The notes below the pieces were generated by a model, which had not been told where the DNA came from, searched no databases, and saw only the letters and a list, made by a program, of their open reading frames with translations. Of a stretch of 64,000 nt of DNA, positions 28,125-36,619 are shown in pieces; position 1 is the stretch's first letter, and every line of letters begins with the position of its first letter. The DNA comes from Sulfurimonas sp. (GTDB taxonomy: Bacteria > Campylobacterota > Campylobacteria > Campylobacterales > Sulfurimonadaceae), in assembly GCA_028687935.1 (NCBI GenBank), contig JAQTZE010000006.1, positions 1 to 64,000 of the forward strand, read 5' to 3'. The position numbers were made by a program, and so were the translations under genes.

Positions 28125-30290
28125 TTAATCCATCATTTTATTGTAATGCTTGATATTGCCTGATTCTTCAAAGACTTGTTTAAATGCTTCTTTAAACAAA
28201 CTCACTTCTATTTCTTTAACATCGCATATATTGGTTTGATCTGAATGAGATTCCCTATCTATATATCTTAAAAAAGCACCATATTTTATAGAGTCAAGTT
28301 GCTGTACTGAGTCTTTCATCTTTTCATTATCAATAAATCCAAAAAAATTCTCAAGTATATTTCGCATAGCATTTGCCAAAATATTGTCGTGAGCATTTCC
28401 AATTTCATGATCTTTTAGTATTTTCCAATAAGCCTGATAATCATTTTGTATCTCATCTTGTGACATTTCTAAAATTAATGAAGATTTATCATTACTGCGA
28501 ACTATTCTAAAAAGCTTTTTATCTTTTTTGTTGTGTATTTTGCAAAGTTCATGAAAGAAGTACATGCTATGCGTCAGTACAAAAACTTGTAAATAATTTG
28601 AGGTTTCAAAAAATTCTTTTTTTATAAGTTGTGCAACATTAAAAATATAATTATGAGACAAGCTAGATATTGGGTCATCTATTACAACTATTTTATTTTG
28701 AATCTCTTCTGTTTCACTCTCTTTTCCTCTACAAAGTTCCACAAAGTAAAGAAAACTTATAATCATTTTCTCGCCTTCGCTTAACGATTTAAACTCTGGC
28801 TTGCTTTCATTCTCTCTGACAATTCTATAAAATTTATCCTCAAAAGGCTTTATCTCAAACCCATGTAATCCAAGCAAAACTAATTGATAGTTTATTGACT
28901 CTATGGCTTTTTCAATATTGATGGTTTTGTCTTGATTTACCTTGATAATATCTCTTTGAACGGCAGTATCATCTTTAATTTTTTTAAGAGCATCATTAAT
29001 TGTTTTTTCTTCTTTTTCTAAATCTTTCAAATCTTTTTCATAAGCTGAAATATGTACATCATAATCCCATCTTATTATTTCCCAAAATTCTTTTTTTATA
29101 ATATCTTTCACACTTTTTTTATTTTTTATTTTTTCATTATGTTGTGTAACTTCTTGATTGATTTTCTCTATAATGTCGTTAAAACCATTAAGTGTCTGAG
29201 TAGAGTTTTGAAGAACTGCTTTATTGCTTGGAAGTTTAATTTTATTTTCTATGGCGGTCATATTTTGTGATAAAACAGTAAGTAGTTTTGTATATAGATT
29301 TTCAATTTCTATTTTTTTGACATTAGCATAATCATTGACTAAAAATGAATCTAAAGATGGAACATCTTTTTTGATTACCTGATATTTAGATTTTAATCCT
29401 TGCAACACATCAATCTTGTCTTCATAAGTTTTATCAAAATAATTCTTTATCTCATCAGCCAAATTTTTAGTAATAGTTTTTTGTTGACAAAATGGGCAAT
29501 TTTCAGCTTCACCAATTTCAAGAGGTATGTAATTAAGCCCTAGCTTAACCCAATCAGAATTTTGAAATTTTTCTATTAAATTCGCAACTGCACTATCTTT
29601 ATTACCTACTATCACTTCATCAAAAATAGTTTTGTTTTCAATACCTTCTGTCCCGTTTAATTCAATCTTTTGAAGTAATGATATTTCAACAGCTTCATCA
29701 CCTTCAATTTTTGAAACCTCATTTTTTAAATCATCAGTTGTTTTTGTAGGCTTAATTGGTGATTTTATCAATGATTTAATATGATTAAACAATGAATCCT
29801 TACTACCTTTAACACCTTCTAAACAATAATCTAAAATTCTATCTCCTCCGCTAAAAGTTGTTTTTATTTCCCATATTGTCTCAGCCACATCAGATAGTTT
29901 CTTTTTTTTCTTACCTTGCGCTCCATTTATTTTGTCTAATTCATCTTTGTTTGCTTTTTCTTTAATATTTAATTTTTCAATTTCAGCTTTCGCTTTTTTG
30001 ACATTTTCTTCTGCGATAACATTTGATTCTGATATTGTAAAAACACCTTTTAAATCATTTTTTTCATAAAAATTTTCATTGATAAATTCTTGATTATACA
30101 CAAGTATTTTTGATGATTCCCCTCCTGTAATGCTACAGTTATTGAATTTGTTTTTATCTTTTAGAAAGTTTGACAAAGTTGTTTTGCCTGTTCCATTGAG
30201 TCCATAAACAAGGTTGATTTTTTTATCTGTGTTTAACGATCTTTCTTGTTTATAACTAGCAATATTTTTTAGTTTAATAGAAGTTATCAT
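28125..30290 (-). CDS. AAA_13 / RloC-PrrC-like ATPase, possible anticodon nuclease
   Basis: 721 residues. Walker A GLNGTGKTT at 30-38, a central coiled-coil region with a CPFC pair near residue 260 (zinc-hook-like), an ABC signature LSEGEK near 490, and Walker B IVVIDDPISS with a D-loop SLSHN. The C-terminal 110 residues carry R-x3-E (RNILE) and a His 39 residues after the Arg (RESH), similar in order to the R-E-H triad of PrrC/RloC anticodon nucleases. Nuclease activity is inference. It overlaps the methyltransferase gene as ATGA, a link often seen for RloC and PrrC. Confidence 0.7.
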   Translation of the reverse strand: MITSIKLKNIASYKQERSLNTDKKINLVYGLNGTGKTTLSNFLKDKNKFNNCSITGGESSKILVYNQEFINENFYEKNDLKGVFTISESNVIAEENVKKAKAEIEKLNIKEKANKDELDKINGAQGKKKKKLSDVAETIWEIKTTFSGGDRILDYCLEGVKGSKDSLFNHIKSLIKSPIKPTKTTDDLKNEVSKIEGDEAVEISLLQKIELNGTEGIENKTIFDEVIVGNKDSAVANLIEKFQNSDWVKLGLNYIPLEIGEAENCPFCQQKTITKNLADEIKNYFDKTYEDKIDVLQGLKSKYQVIKKDVPSLDSFLVNDYANVKKIEIENLYTKLLTVLSQNMTAIENKIKLPSNKAVLQNSTQTLNGFNDIIEKINQEVTQHNEKIKNKKSVKDIIKKEFWEIIRWDYDVHISAYEKDLKDLEKEEKTINDALKKIKDDTAVQRDIIKVNQDKTINIEKAIESINYQLVLLGLHGFEIKPFEDKFYRIVRENESKPEFKSLSEGEKMIISFLYFVELCRGKESETEEIQNKIVVIDDPISSLSHNYIFNVAQLIKKEFFETSNYLQVFVLTHSMYFFHELCKIHNKKDKKLFRIVRSNDKSSLILEMSQDEIQNDYQAYWKILKDHEIGNAHDNILANAMRNILENFFGFIDNEKMKDSVQQLDSIKYGAFLRYIDRESHSDQTNICDVKEIEVSLFKEAFKQVFEESGNIKHYNKMMD

Positions 30291-32992
30291 CTTTTCACCT
30301 CCTTACTCGTCATCTCTTCATACATCCTAAAAAGATATTCAAGTCTCTCTTCGTCGCTTTCAAATGGTTTGGGGCGGTAGCATTGTTCTATGTAGGTGTC
30401 TAGGGTGTGGTGGGCTTTTCTTAATCCTTCTGGCATTTTGTCTGGGTCGTATAGTGCAGCAAGTGTTTTTTGGCTGTGTTTTTCTCTCTCATCTAGGACA
30501 TTGAAAACCAACTCTGTAAGCATTTCTTTTTGTTTTTGTGAGATATTTGGGAATGGGAAAGTGTTGTAAACAAGAGCTGATGAATATCTATAATCTGTTT
30601 TTAATCTTCCACCAACTGCTCTTACCCAAGCCATGTGCATAATTGAAGAAATAATTCCAAATATCCAAAGTTCGGCATCGTAAATTGCATTTGCAGAATT
30701 TGAAATGACCGTATCACTATTTAAAAAACCTATAGGGAGATAATCTCTTCTTTCTGATGAAGTTGCTGGAACAATGATTGAATCACTATTTTTAAATCGT
30801 ATCTCTGCAAATTTATAAGGAATAGATACAAGTTTATTTGTAGCTTCTCTATCACTATTTTCTCTGTGTATTTTGCATTTTTCTATTTTTTCTTTGATAA
30901 TAGGATTGTCAAAAGCCATGTTTTTCATATCATCAGTAATCCATAGACAATATTTACTTTGTCCATTAATAAATTCTTGTGAGCCGGAAAACTTTTTTAT
31001 CAAACATTTTACTTCTGGATAATTTTCTAAAAGTAAATTTTTTTCTTCTAAAGTTAAAAGTAGACTGCCTCCATCATTTGGCATACTTCCAAAACTCATA
31101 GGTTTTAGTTTAGAAAGCGGTTTACTTCTTTTGTGAACAATAATATTATCCGCATTAACTAGATACGCATTGATATTTTTTACTTCATGTTTAATGTTTG
31201 ACATGTAAAGATATTTCGGTTTATTTGATATGTTTCTAAGTCCAATTACGACGACAATTACAGCCGCATTTGATTTTGCATTATTTTGCCATTTAAACGA
31301 TTTATATGCAAAATCTATCTCTATATTTTTATCTAAAATATGTGTCCAAAGGATGCCGACTTGTTCCCCTTGACTTATAGAATTTGTACTTACAAAAGCG
31401 ACTTTTGCATCTACATTTTTGATATAGTTTGCACCTTTGTAAAACCAACATGCTATATAGTCGAGATTATTAAAGTTTTTTACACCTTTAAAAACAGATG
31501 TCATATCCTCTTTTTGATCTTTGCTTTGAAGCCTCGCTCCCAAATACGGCGGATTCCCCAAAACATAAATCTCATCACCCTCATTTTTTGGACAGACTTC
31601 TTCCCAGTTTAGCCTTGTGGCATTTCCGTGGACGATATTGCCTCCATTATGAAGTGGTAAGCTTGGAGTGGAAACACTAAATTGCATATCAAAAGCTCGG
31701 TTCATCTGATGTTCTGCCAGCCAAAGGGAGAGCAATGCCACTTCATGAGCAAAATCGTCAAGTTCTATGCCGTAAAACTGCGCCAAGTGTATTTGCGAAG
31801 AAAGGGCTAGAAAGCTCAATTGTTTTTTTTCAGATTTTCCAAAAAGATCTGATTGCTTTGCCTGTAAGAGTTCGTTGAGTCGTCTGAGAATGTTCATCTC
31901 CAACTCGCGGAGTTTTTTATAAGCGATGATGAGAAAGTTTCCGCTTCCGCAAGCTGGATCGAAAATCTTGAGTTTTGAAAGTCTTGCATGTAAGGATTGA
32001 AGCTTGGTTTTGCTCTCATAACTTTTTTCAAATTCTGCGTAGAGTTCATCCAAAAAAAGCGGTTCTATCACTTTCATGATGTTTGGAACGCTTGTGTAAT
32101 GCATCCCCATACCGCCACGATGTTCTGGTGTTACTACTGCTTGTATCATACTTCCAAATATATCTGGATTTATCTGCGACCACTCTAGCTGACCCACTTC
32201 AAGAAGTATTTGACGAGAACGGGCTGTGAACTTTGGAATCCTGTATTCATCACGAAAGAGTCCACCGTTTACATATGGAAAGTTGTTTAAATATGCTGGA
32301 GTATTGGTTTCTCTTTTGTTATCGTGTGTATTAAATATCTTAAAAAGTCGGGCTAAGTAACTATCTACATCACTTCCATCTATTTGAGTGTGAGATGATA
32401 TAGAGGAAGTTACGGCATTGTCTGGGAAGATGTTTGTATCTTCTGCGAAGTAGCAAAACAAAAGTCTAGTTAGAAAGACATTGAGTGCATGAATATCCTC
32501 TTTGGATTTGAACTCATTGTTTTTTTGAAGCTCATCATAGAGCTTTGCCATTTTGAGCGATGCTTTTACATCGGCTGGATTTTCATCGGCAAATGTTGCT
32601 TTTTCCATCCCTGCAAGCGGTAAGAAAAAATCATAGTGGCTGACGATATTTAGCACTTCGGTATCTAGGCTGTCATCAGTTTTTGTATCGAAAGCTAGAA
32701 GTGTTTCGTAGTCGGTTACAATGATAAATCTTGGGGAGTTTTTGAGTACCTCTTTTGCGGTTTTAAGCACATCTATCGTGGCATGTAATTCATCAACACT
32801 CACTTTGAAATAGAGTTTTTTTCTTACAATCAATTCACCGCTTGAGTCAAGCTTATCGTGGTCACTTCCTTGAAGCCTTTTGATTGTTGATTTTGGAGTT
32901 CCATAGGCTAAAAGCAAGTCAAATATAAATGATTCTTTGTCAAAGTTTGCTACAAGTGCATTGAGATTGTTTTCTATTTCTATGATGGTCAT
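30287..32992 (-). CDS. MmeI-type DNA methyltransferase, YeeA-like
   Basis: 901 residues, close to MmeI along its whole length by eye: the AEDTNIF block near 187, GMGMHYTS near 299, motif I FDPACGSGNF near 350, motif IV LGNPPYLGA near 485, the SITQGEQV-like SISQGEQV, and a C-terminal specificity region. It should methylate adenine. In MmeI the N-terminus is a nuclease with an E-x-K site. Here that stretch reads ELIVRKKL, so cutting by this protein is doubtful. First gene of the seven-gene operon, with a weak AAGG ten bases before the ATG. Confidence 0.85.
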   Translation of the reverse strand: MTIIEIENNLNALVANFDKESFIFDLLLAYGTPKSTIKRLQGSDHDKLDSSGELIVRKKLYFKVSVDELHATIDVLKTAKEVLKNSPRFIIVTDYETLLAFDTKTDDSLDTEVLNIVSHYDFFLPLAGMEKATFADENPADVKASLKMAKLYDELQKNNEFKSKEDIHALNVFLTRLLFCYFAEDTNIFPDNAVTSSISSHTQIDGSDVDSYLARLFKIFNTHDNKRETNTPAYLNNFPYVNGGLFRDEYRIPKFTARSRQILLEVGQLEWSQINPDIFGSMIQAVVTPEHRGGMGMHYTSVPNIMKVIEPLFLDELYAEFEKSYESKTKLQSLHARLSKLKIFDPACGSGNFLIIAYKKLRELEMNILRRLNELLQAKQSDLFGKSEKKQLSFLALSSQIHLAQFYGIELDDFAHEVALLSLWLAEHQMNRAFDMQFSVSTPSLPLHNGGNIVHGNATRLNWEEVCPKNEGDEIYVLGNPPYLGARLQSKDQKEDMTSVFKGVKNFNNLDYIACWFYKGANYIKNVDAKVAFVSTNSISQGEQVGILWTHILDKNIEIDFAYKSFKWQNNAKSNAAVIVVVIGLRNISNKPKYLYMSNIKHEVKNINAYLVNADNIIVHKRSKPLSKLKPMSFGSMPNDGGSLLLTLEEKNLLLENYPEVKCLIKKFSGSQEFINGQSKYCLWITDDMKNMAFDNPIIKEKIEKCKIHRENSDREATNKLVSIPYKFAEIRFKNSDSIIVPATSSERRDYLPIGFLNSDTVISNSANAIYDAELWIFGIISSIMHMAWVRAVGGRLKTDYRYSSALVYNTFPFPNISQKQKEMLTELVFNVLDEREKHSQKTLAALYDPDKMPEGLRKAHHTLDTYIEQCYRPKPFESDEERLEYLFRMYEEMTSKEVKR

Positions 32993-33130
32993 TGAAGATG
33001 TGCCTTATGATGATTGTTTGTGATAAAATTTCTCTTATTTTATCTAAATCTATATAAGGAACATAAGAATAAATTTAAATTCTACGCAGTTATTACCTAA
33101 AAAAATAAACATTACAATGGATATATCAAT

Positions 33131-33200
33131 TTACTTAATACTGACATTAAGAAATAGCACAACTATTATGATTAAGTTACTTAATGTCAGTATTAAGTAA
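33131..33200. promoter_or_regulatory. Perfect 21-bp inverted repeat upstream of the defence operon
   Basis: The arms at 33131-33151 and 33180-33200 are exact reverse complements, 28 bases apart. Each arm is itself an imperfect palindrome (CTTAAT-N6-ATTAAG). The layout suggests two operator sites for a dimeric regulator, 140-210 bases upstream of the methyltransferase start. The rest of the 451-base gap (32993-33443) is AT-rich and shows no gene. Confidence 0.65.
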
Positions 33201-33443
33201 GAGTATGTTTCGCTTTATGTAATAAATAAACTTCTTACAATCATAAAAAAAGTTCTTTAGTATCATAAAGAAGTAATATCTATATTTTTAATGTTATTAA
33301 AATTCTTTATTAGCAAGTAAGAAAGTTTTTTATCCTATTAACATAAATTTTTACAAGATAAAAAAGTTTTTGCCGGCACAAATTTTCTCTTTAATAGATA
33401 AAGATTTTTTTGAAAAAATCACTCTAATACTTGTCATCATTCT

Positions 33444-33965
33444 TTATTGTTTAACACTTAATAAAAAAGGATTTCTTTTTTCAATCTTCATGTTGGCTTC
33501 AATCTGGTATATCATCCACTGCGCTTTATCTGTTTCAAGAATCAAACTAAAGTATTTGCATATTTCATTCGTAACGTATTTTGGTTTAATGATGAATGTA
33601 GGGTTATAGTTCAATATATTTTCTAACCCTACCACTTTGAAGCCGTCCAATGCTGTATATATAAGCTTATCATTTTCAAATGTTAGGACACCCTCAATTT
33701 CATCAGAAAGAATATTGTGTATATTGATTGCTTTAATATGCTTTACATTGTCCATCATTGCTTGAATGTCACTTGGTTCTTCTTTGTAACTTTTAATTCT
33801 AGGTATTTTCATTTTGGACTCCTTAGATTTATTTTCAATCATTGAATCTGGTGGCGTTGTCTTGATAGCTTTTGGAGCTCCAACTATCTCTTGATTTCGG
33901 CTCTCTTGATGCGCTTGTTGCACATAGTTTTCAAATCTATGGTTGTATTCGTAATCGTCACTCAT
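33444..33965 (-). CDS. Unknown protein downstream of the relaxase
   Basis: 173 residues from the ATG at 33965, six bases after AAGGA. The N-terminal half is charged and probably disordered. The C-terminal part (residues 75-170) looks like a small alpha/beta domain. It starts 41 bases after the relaxase stop in the same direction, so it may be an accessory mobilisation protein, but there is no recognisable motif. Confidence 0.6.
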   Translation of the reverse strand: MSDDYEYNHRFENYVQQAHQESRNQEIVGAPKAIKTTPPDSMIENKSKESKMKIPRIKSYKEEPSDIQAMMDNVKHIKAINIHNILSDEIEGVLTFENDKLIYTALDGFKVVGLENILNYNPTFIIKPKYVTNEICKYFSLILETDKAQWMIYQIEANMKIEKRNPFLLSVKQ

Positions 33966-34005
33966 TTTCAATCCTTATTTATTAAAATAGTACATTAGAC
34001 AATAG

Positions 34006-35247
34006 TTAATTATCATTCTTTAATCGTCCGCGTATAGCTTCAGTTTTTTCTATTCTGTTTTGCATTTCTTCCGAGAGTTCTGATACTTCAATTTTTTTGC
34101 TAATGCTCTCTTGTTTTTTATACTTTAAATCATCATCAACTTTTTTGACTAAATTACCAATATTTATTTTATGAATCTTCTCATCAACAATGTTTAGAAC
34201 TGTATTTATTTCTTCTACTAACTGCTTCAAATAATCGTTATCTTCTGCTCCCATAAATAGATCTTTTACTTTTTTCAAGATCTGTTCAACACCCTTGAAA
34301 TTCCTAACAGACTCTCTTTTTTCATGAATTTCCAAATCTATTACAGCAAACTCTTTTTTGATGTCAGAATTTGAAATATGTAAAGCTTTATACTCTGCTT
34401 TCAAAGCTTCCTTTTTTCCTTGTAAGGCTTTAATCTCGCCTTGCTCATTTTTTATCTCTTCGGCTAAATTTCTTTTTAACTTCAATAAATCATCAGAAAC
34501 TTTTTGAACCGCAAGTTCTTTTTTGGTAAGCACATGCTCTTGCTCAATAAGCATTAATCTTGTCAATTCTTTTTTATCAACAAGTTCTAAAAGCTCTGCA
34601 TTATGCATTTCTCTGACTGATTTGTGTCTAGCGCCAGTAAGTTCTTTTTTCTCTCCACGCTCAAAACCTATTTTGCTAAAAACCTTTCCGACACTGTCTT
34701 GGCATTTTGAGAGAGGTTTGTTCTTAGACATACGAAGCTTATAAAAGACTGCCTCACCCTTCTTTGTGTGATTGCTAAATGCAAAGTGACAATGTGGTGT
34801 TTTTTCATCATAGTGAACAGCGACATGAAAAAGTGTGACCTCTTCCCCAATCTCTTTTTCAACCTCTTTTTTAACCTCAAGCACAGAGTCATAAAATAAT
34901 TTATCAAGTTCTTCTTTTGTGACTATTGCGTTTTCTAATTTTTCATTAATGCTATTTGATAAAGTTACTATGCCTGTTAGAAAATCTGATTGGCGCCCAA
35001 CCCTTAAATCTCTTCTTTTGTTGTACTTTTCAAAATGTGCATCTGAATATATTTTATTGTATTCACTGAAACTTTTTTTCGCTTCTACTTTTACAAGTGC
35101 TGGATTATAGACAAAGTATTGATTTTCAAATTTGTTATGCCACATGTCATCTCTTAAATATGAAACTTTTACCAATCTGAAATCATGATCTATGGAAGAG
35201 GTTGAAGAAGATGAAGTTTGAAATCTAGTCTGGACAAAGTTTGACAT
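34006..35247 (-). CDS. mobV: MobV-family relaxase
   Basis: 413 residues. The metal and catalytic motif HYDEKTPHCH at 145-154 fits HxDExxPHxH of MobV/Pre relaxases. The N-terminal 200 residues are the nicking domain; the rest is a long coiled coil (about 230-400) typical of the family. It nicks oriT and leads the strand into a recipient cell through a secretion system supplied by another element. The region upstream (35248-35420) holds inverted repeats that could be its oriT. Confidence 0.88.
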   Translation of the reverse strand: MSNFVQTRFQTSSSSTSSIDHDFRLVKVSYLRDDMWHNKFENQYFVYNPALVKVEAKKSFSEYNKIYSDAHFEKYNKRRDLRVGRQSDFLTGIVTLSNSINEKLENAIVTKEELDKLFYDSVLEVKKEVEKEIGEEVTLFHVAVHYDEKTPHCHFAFSNHTKKGEAVFYKLRMSKNKPLSKCQDSVGKVFSKIGFERGEKKELTGARHKSVREMHNAELLELVDKKELTRLMLIEQEHVLTKKELAVQKVSDDLLKLKRNLAEEIKNEQGEIKALQGKKEALKAEYKALHISNSDIKKEFAVIDLEIHEKRESVRNFKGVEQILKKVKDLFMGAEDNDYLKQLVEEINTVLNIVDEKIHKINIGNLVKKVDDDLKYKKQESISKKIEVSELSEEMQNRIEKTEAIRGRLKNDN

Positions 35248-35300
35248 ATTTTTGCTCTCTTGCTCTTAGGGATTAAAGGGGGCGATGCACCTTTTGCTTA

Positions 35301-35328
35301 TCTAATCTCATACTTTGGTGGGAGATTA
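35301..35328. other. Possible oriT inverted repeat
   Basis: CTAATCTC and GAGATTAG flank a 12-base loop about 55 bases upstream of the relaxase start. A longer-range pair AGGGGGC (near 35277) and GCCCCCT (near 35395) encloses it. MobV oriT sites are usually inverted repeats just upstream of mob. The exact nick site cannot be seen. Confidence 0.4.
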
Positions 35329-35395
35329 GTAAGTTTCTCTCACACTATATGCCTTATGTAGAATTGTATCATAAGAAAAGTAAATTAAAAGTATG

Positions 35396-35417
35396 CCCCC
35401 TCAGGGGGTTTAGTTTT
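35396..35417 (+). terminator. Terminator-like CCCCC/GGGGG hairpin
   Basis: CCCCC-TCA-GGGGG at 35396-35408, followed by TTTAGTTTT. It reads as a terminator on the plus strand, although no rightward gene precedes it. It may instead be part of the oriT region. Confidence 0.4.
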
Positions 35418-35437
35418 AATGTGAGGAAGGCATTAAT

Positions 35438-35512
35438 GTGGAAGAAATTATGGCTTTTTTTATACAGATGATTTTTTTAATAATAAAATATTTCAAAATT
35501 GTAGATGTCTAA
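35438..35512 (+). CDS. Possible 24-residue hydrophobic peptide
   Basis: A GTG start seven bases after GAGGAAGG, followed by 23 codons rich in Phe, Ile and Leu (IMAFFIQMIFLIIKYF) and a TAA. The peptide would be one membrane helix with a charged end, like type I toxin peptides. It is too short to judge by codon use; the good ribosome site is the only support. Confidence 0.25.
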   Translation: MEEIMAFFIQMIFLIIKYFKIVDV

Positions 35513-35608
35513 GCTTCAAAATCAATTTTTGTGATAGATATTTATAACAGAAATCAAGGATTCATCGTTTCTTGACATTTATGGTTTAAAGAAGTAACAA
35601 TAAGGCAC

Positions 35609-35708
35609 TTCTAAAACTCTCTTTTAGACTGCCACGGGTTTTTTTCAAAACCTCGAAGTGACGGTACTTTGTCATCGCGAGCGAAGCGCGGCAATCTAGT
35701 TTTTAGAG
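35609..35708. repeat. REP/MITE-like palindromic element
   Basis: About 100 bases with inverted ends (TCTAAAACT and AGTTTTTAGA, then GACTGCC and GGCAATC). The right half holds GTCATCGCGAGCGAAGCGCG, a repeat type known from many unrelated bacteria. GC-rich compared with its AT-rich surroundings and without coding capacity. Confidence 0.55.
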
Positions 35709-35731
35709 GTACTATCAGAATATACTTATGA

Positions 35732-36481
35732 CTAAGCAGAAGTTCCAATATTAGAACGATAATATTTTAAAAGGTATTCCCATACTTTCATTGCTTCTTC
35801 CCTAGTTACTATTTTATTGCTAATCATATTTTCAATATAGCCACTATCATTGATTTTGAATGGTGTAGAAACAAGATATCCTATCCCATGAGTGACAAAG
35901 GGTATACCTGTGTGTTTTTGTATATAATACGCTTTAAAACTTTGAAGATTTTTTAGAATTCCTCTCTCTTTTCCTGTAGTCGCAGAGAGTATGCTATTAT
36001 CTTTAGTATTATTATAGTTAGTATTATTATATGTAGTGGTTTGACGGGAAGCCGTTGAACGGGATGCCGTTAACGGCATCCCTATAACGGCATTGCCGTG
36101 AGGGATACTCCAGCACGCTAATAAATCATTTTTTGTAATTAATTCAACTTTTTCTAGTTTGACAATCATCTCCTTTAAATAATCGACATCTAATTTTTGA
36201 CTATCAAAAGCCCAGTAGGTGGAAAATAAACCTCCTTTGTTCCTTGTTTGAAATCTAAATAGATAATTACCATCTTCCAATTCTTTAATTGCACTTCTAA
36301 CGCTCTTGATGCCATCATTTGATTTCAATTCAATACTTTTTAAGCTCACATCAAAGTCATTGGAATAACTTTCAAGAACTGCTCCAAGCCCCTTGGCTTT
36401 TAAGCTTAATTGTTTGTTCCTGAGCATATCAACATGCACTTGTGCGTATTTACTTTCTTTTTTCTTTAATTTTATTTTCAT
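35732..36481 (-). CDS. Helix-turn-helix replication-type protein of the element
   Basis: 249 residues from the ATG at 36481, which follows AAAAGG; the longer frame adds nine residues. The N-terminal 85 residues (KYAQVHVDMLRNKQLSLKAK, then SNDGIKSVRSAIKELEDGNY) form the winged helix common in phage replisome organisers and plasmid initiators. A repetitive linker (residues near 140-165) is encoded by inverted and direct repeats that look like an origin. The C-terminal domain is unknown. It likely starts replication of the excised circle. Confidence 0.6.
   Translation of the reverse strand: MKIKLKKKESKYAQVHVDMLRNKQLSLKAKGLGAVLESYSNDFDVSLKSIELKSNDGIKSVRSAIKELEDGNYLFRFQTRNKGGLFSTYWAFDSQKLDVDYLKEMIVKLEKVELITKNDLLACWSIPHGNAVIGMPLTASRSTASRQTTTYNNTNYNNTKDNSILSATTGKERGILKNLQSFKAYYIQKHTGIPFVTHGIGYLVSTPFKINDSGYIENMISNKIVTREEAMKVWEYLLKYYRSNIGTSA
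36004..36100. other. Iteron-like repeats and AT-rich repeats inside the rep-like gene
   Basis: Bases 36043-36100 contain four related GC-rich units (ACGGGAAGCCGTT, ACGGGATGCCGTT and reversed copies), with a perfect 22-bp palindrome at 36061-36082. Beside them, 36004-36032, is a direct repeat of TTAGTATTATTATA. Initiator-binding repeats next to an AT-rich unwinding stretch, within the initiator gene, is the layout of the phage lambda O origin. Confidence 0.5.
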
Positions 36482-36619
36482 AAAGTTGTACCTTTTATTA
36501 TTTGGCACTAAATAAGGTATAAGAGGCTAAAATACACTTCTCATTTCTATTATTTAGGATTTTGGGAGGTAGTTAGGTTCTCTTTTGATAGTTTGCCGAC
36601 AGTCTAAGAGATTCTAACA

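Noticed and set aside
28125..30290. OLD-family or SMC/RecN repair protein
   Set aside because: No TOPRIM domain is present; the short coiled coil with CPFC and the AAA_13-type C-terminus fit the RloC/PrrC-like group better.
33370..33609. Rightward 79-codon frame with hydrophobic stretches
   Set aside because: Mostly antisense to the well-initiated gene 33444-33965; it has no ribosome site and runs through its coding sequence.
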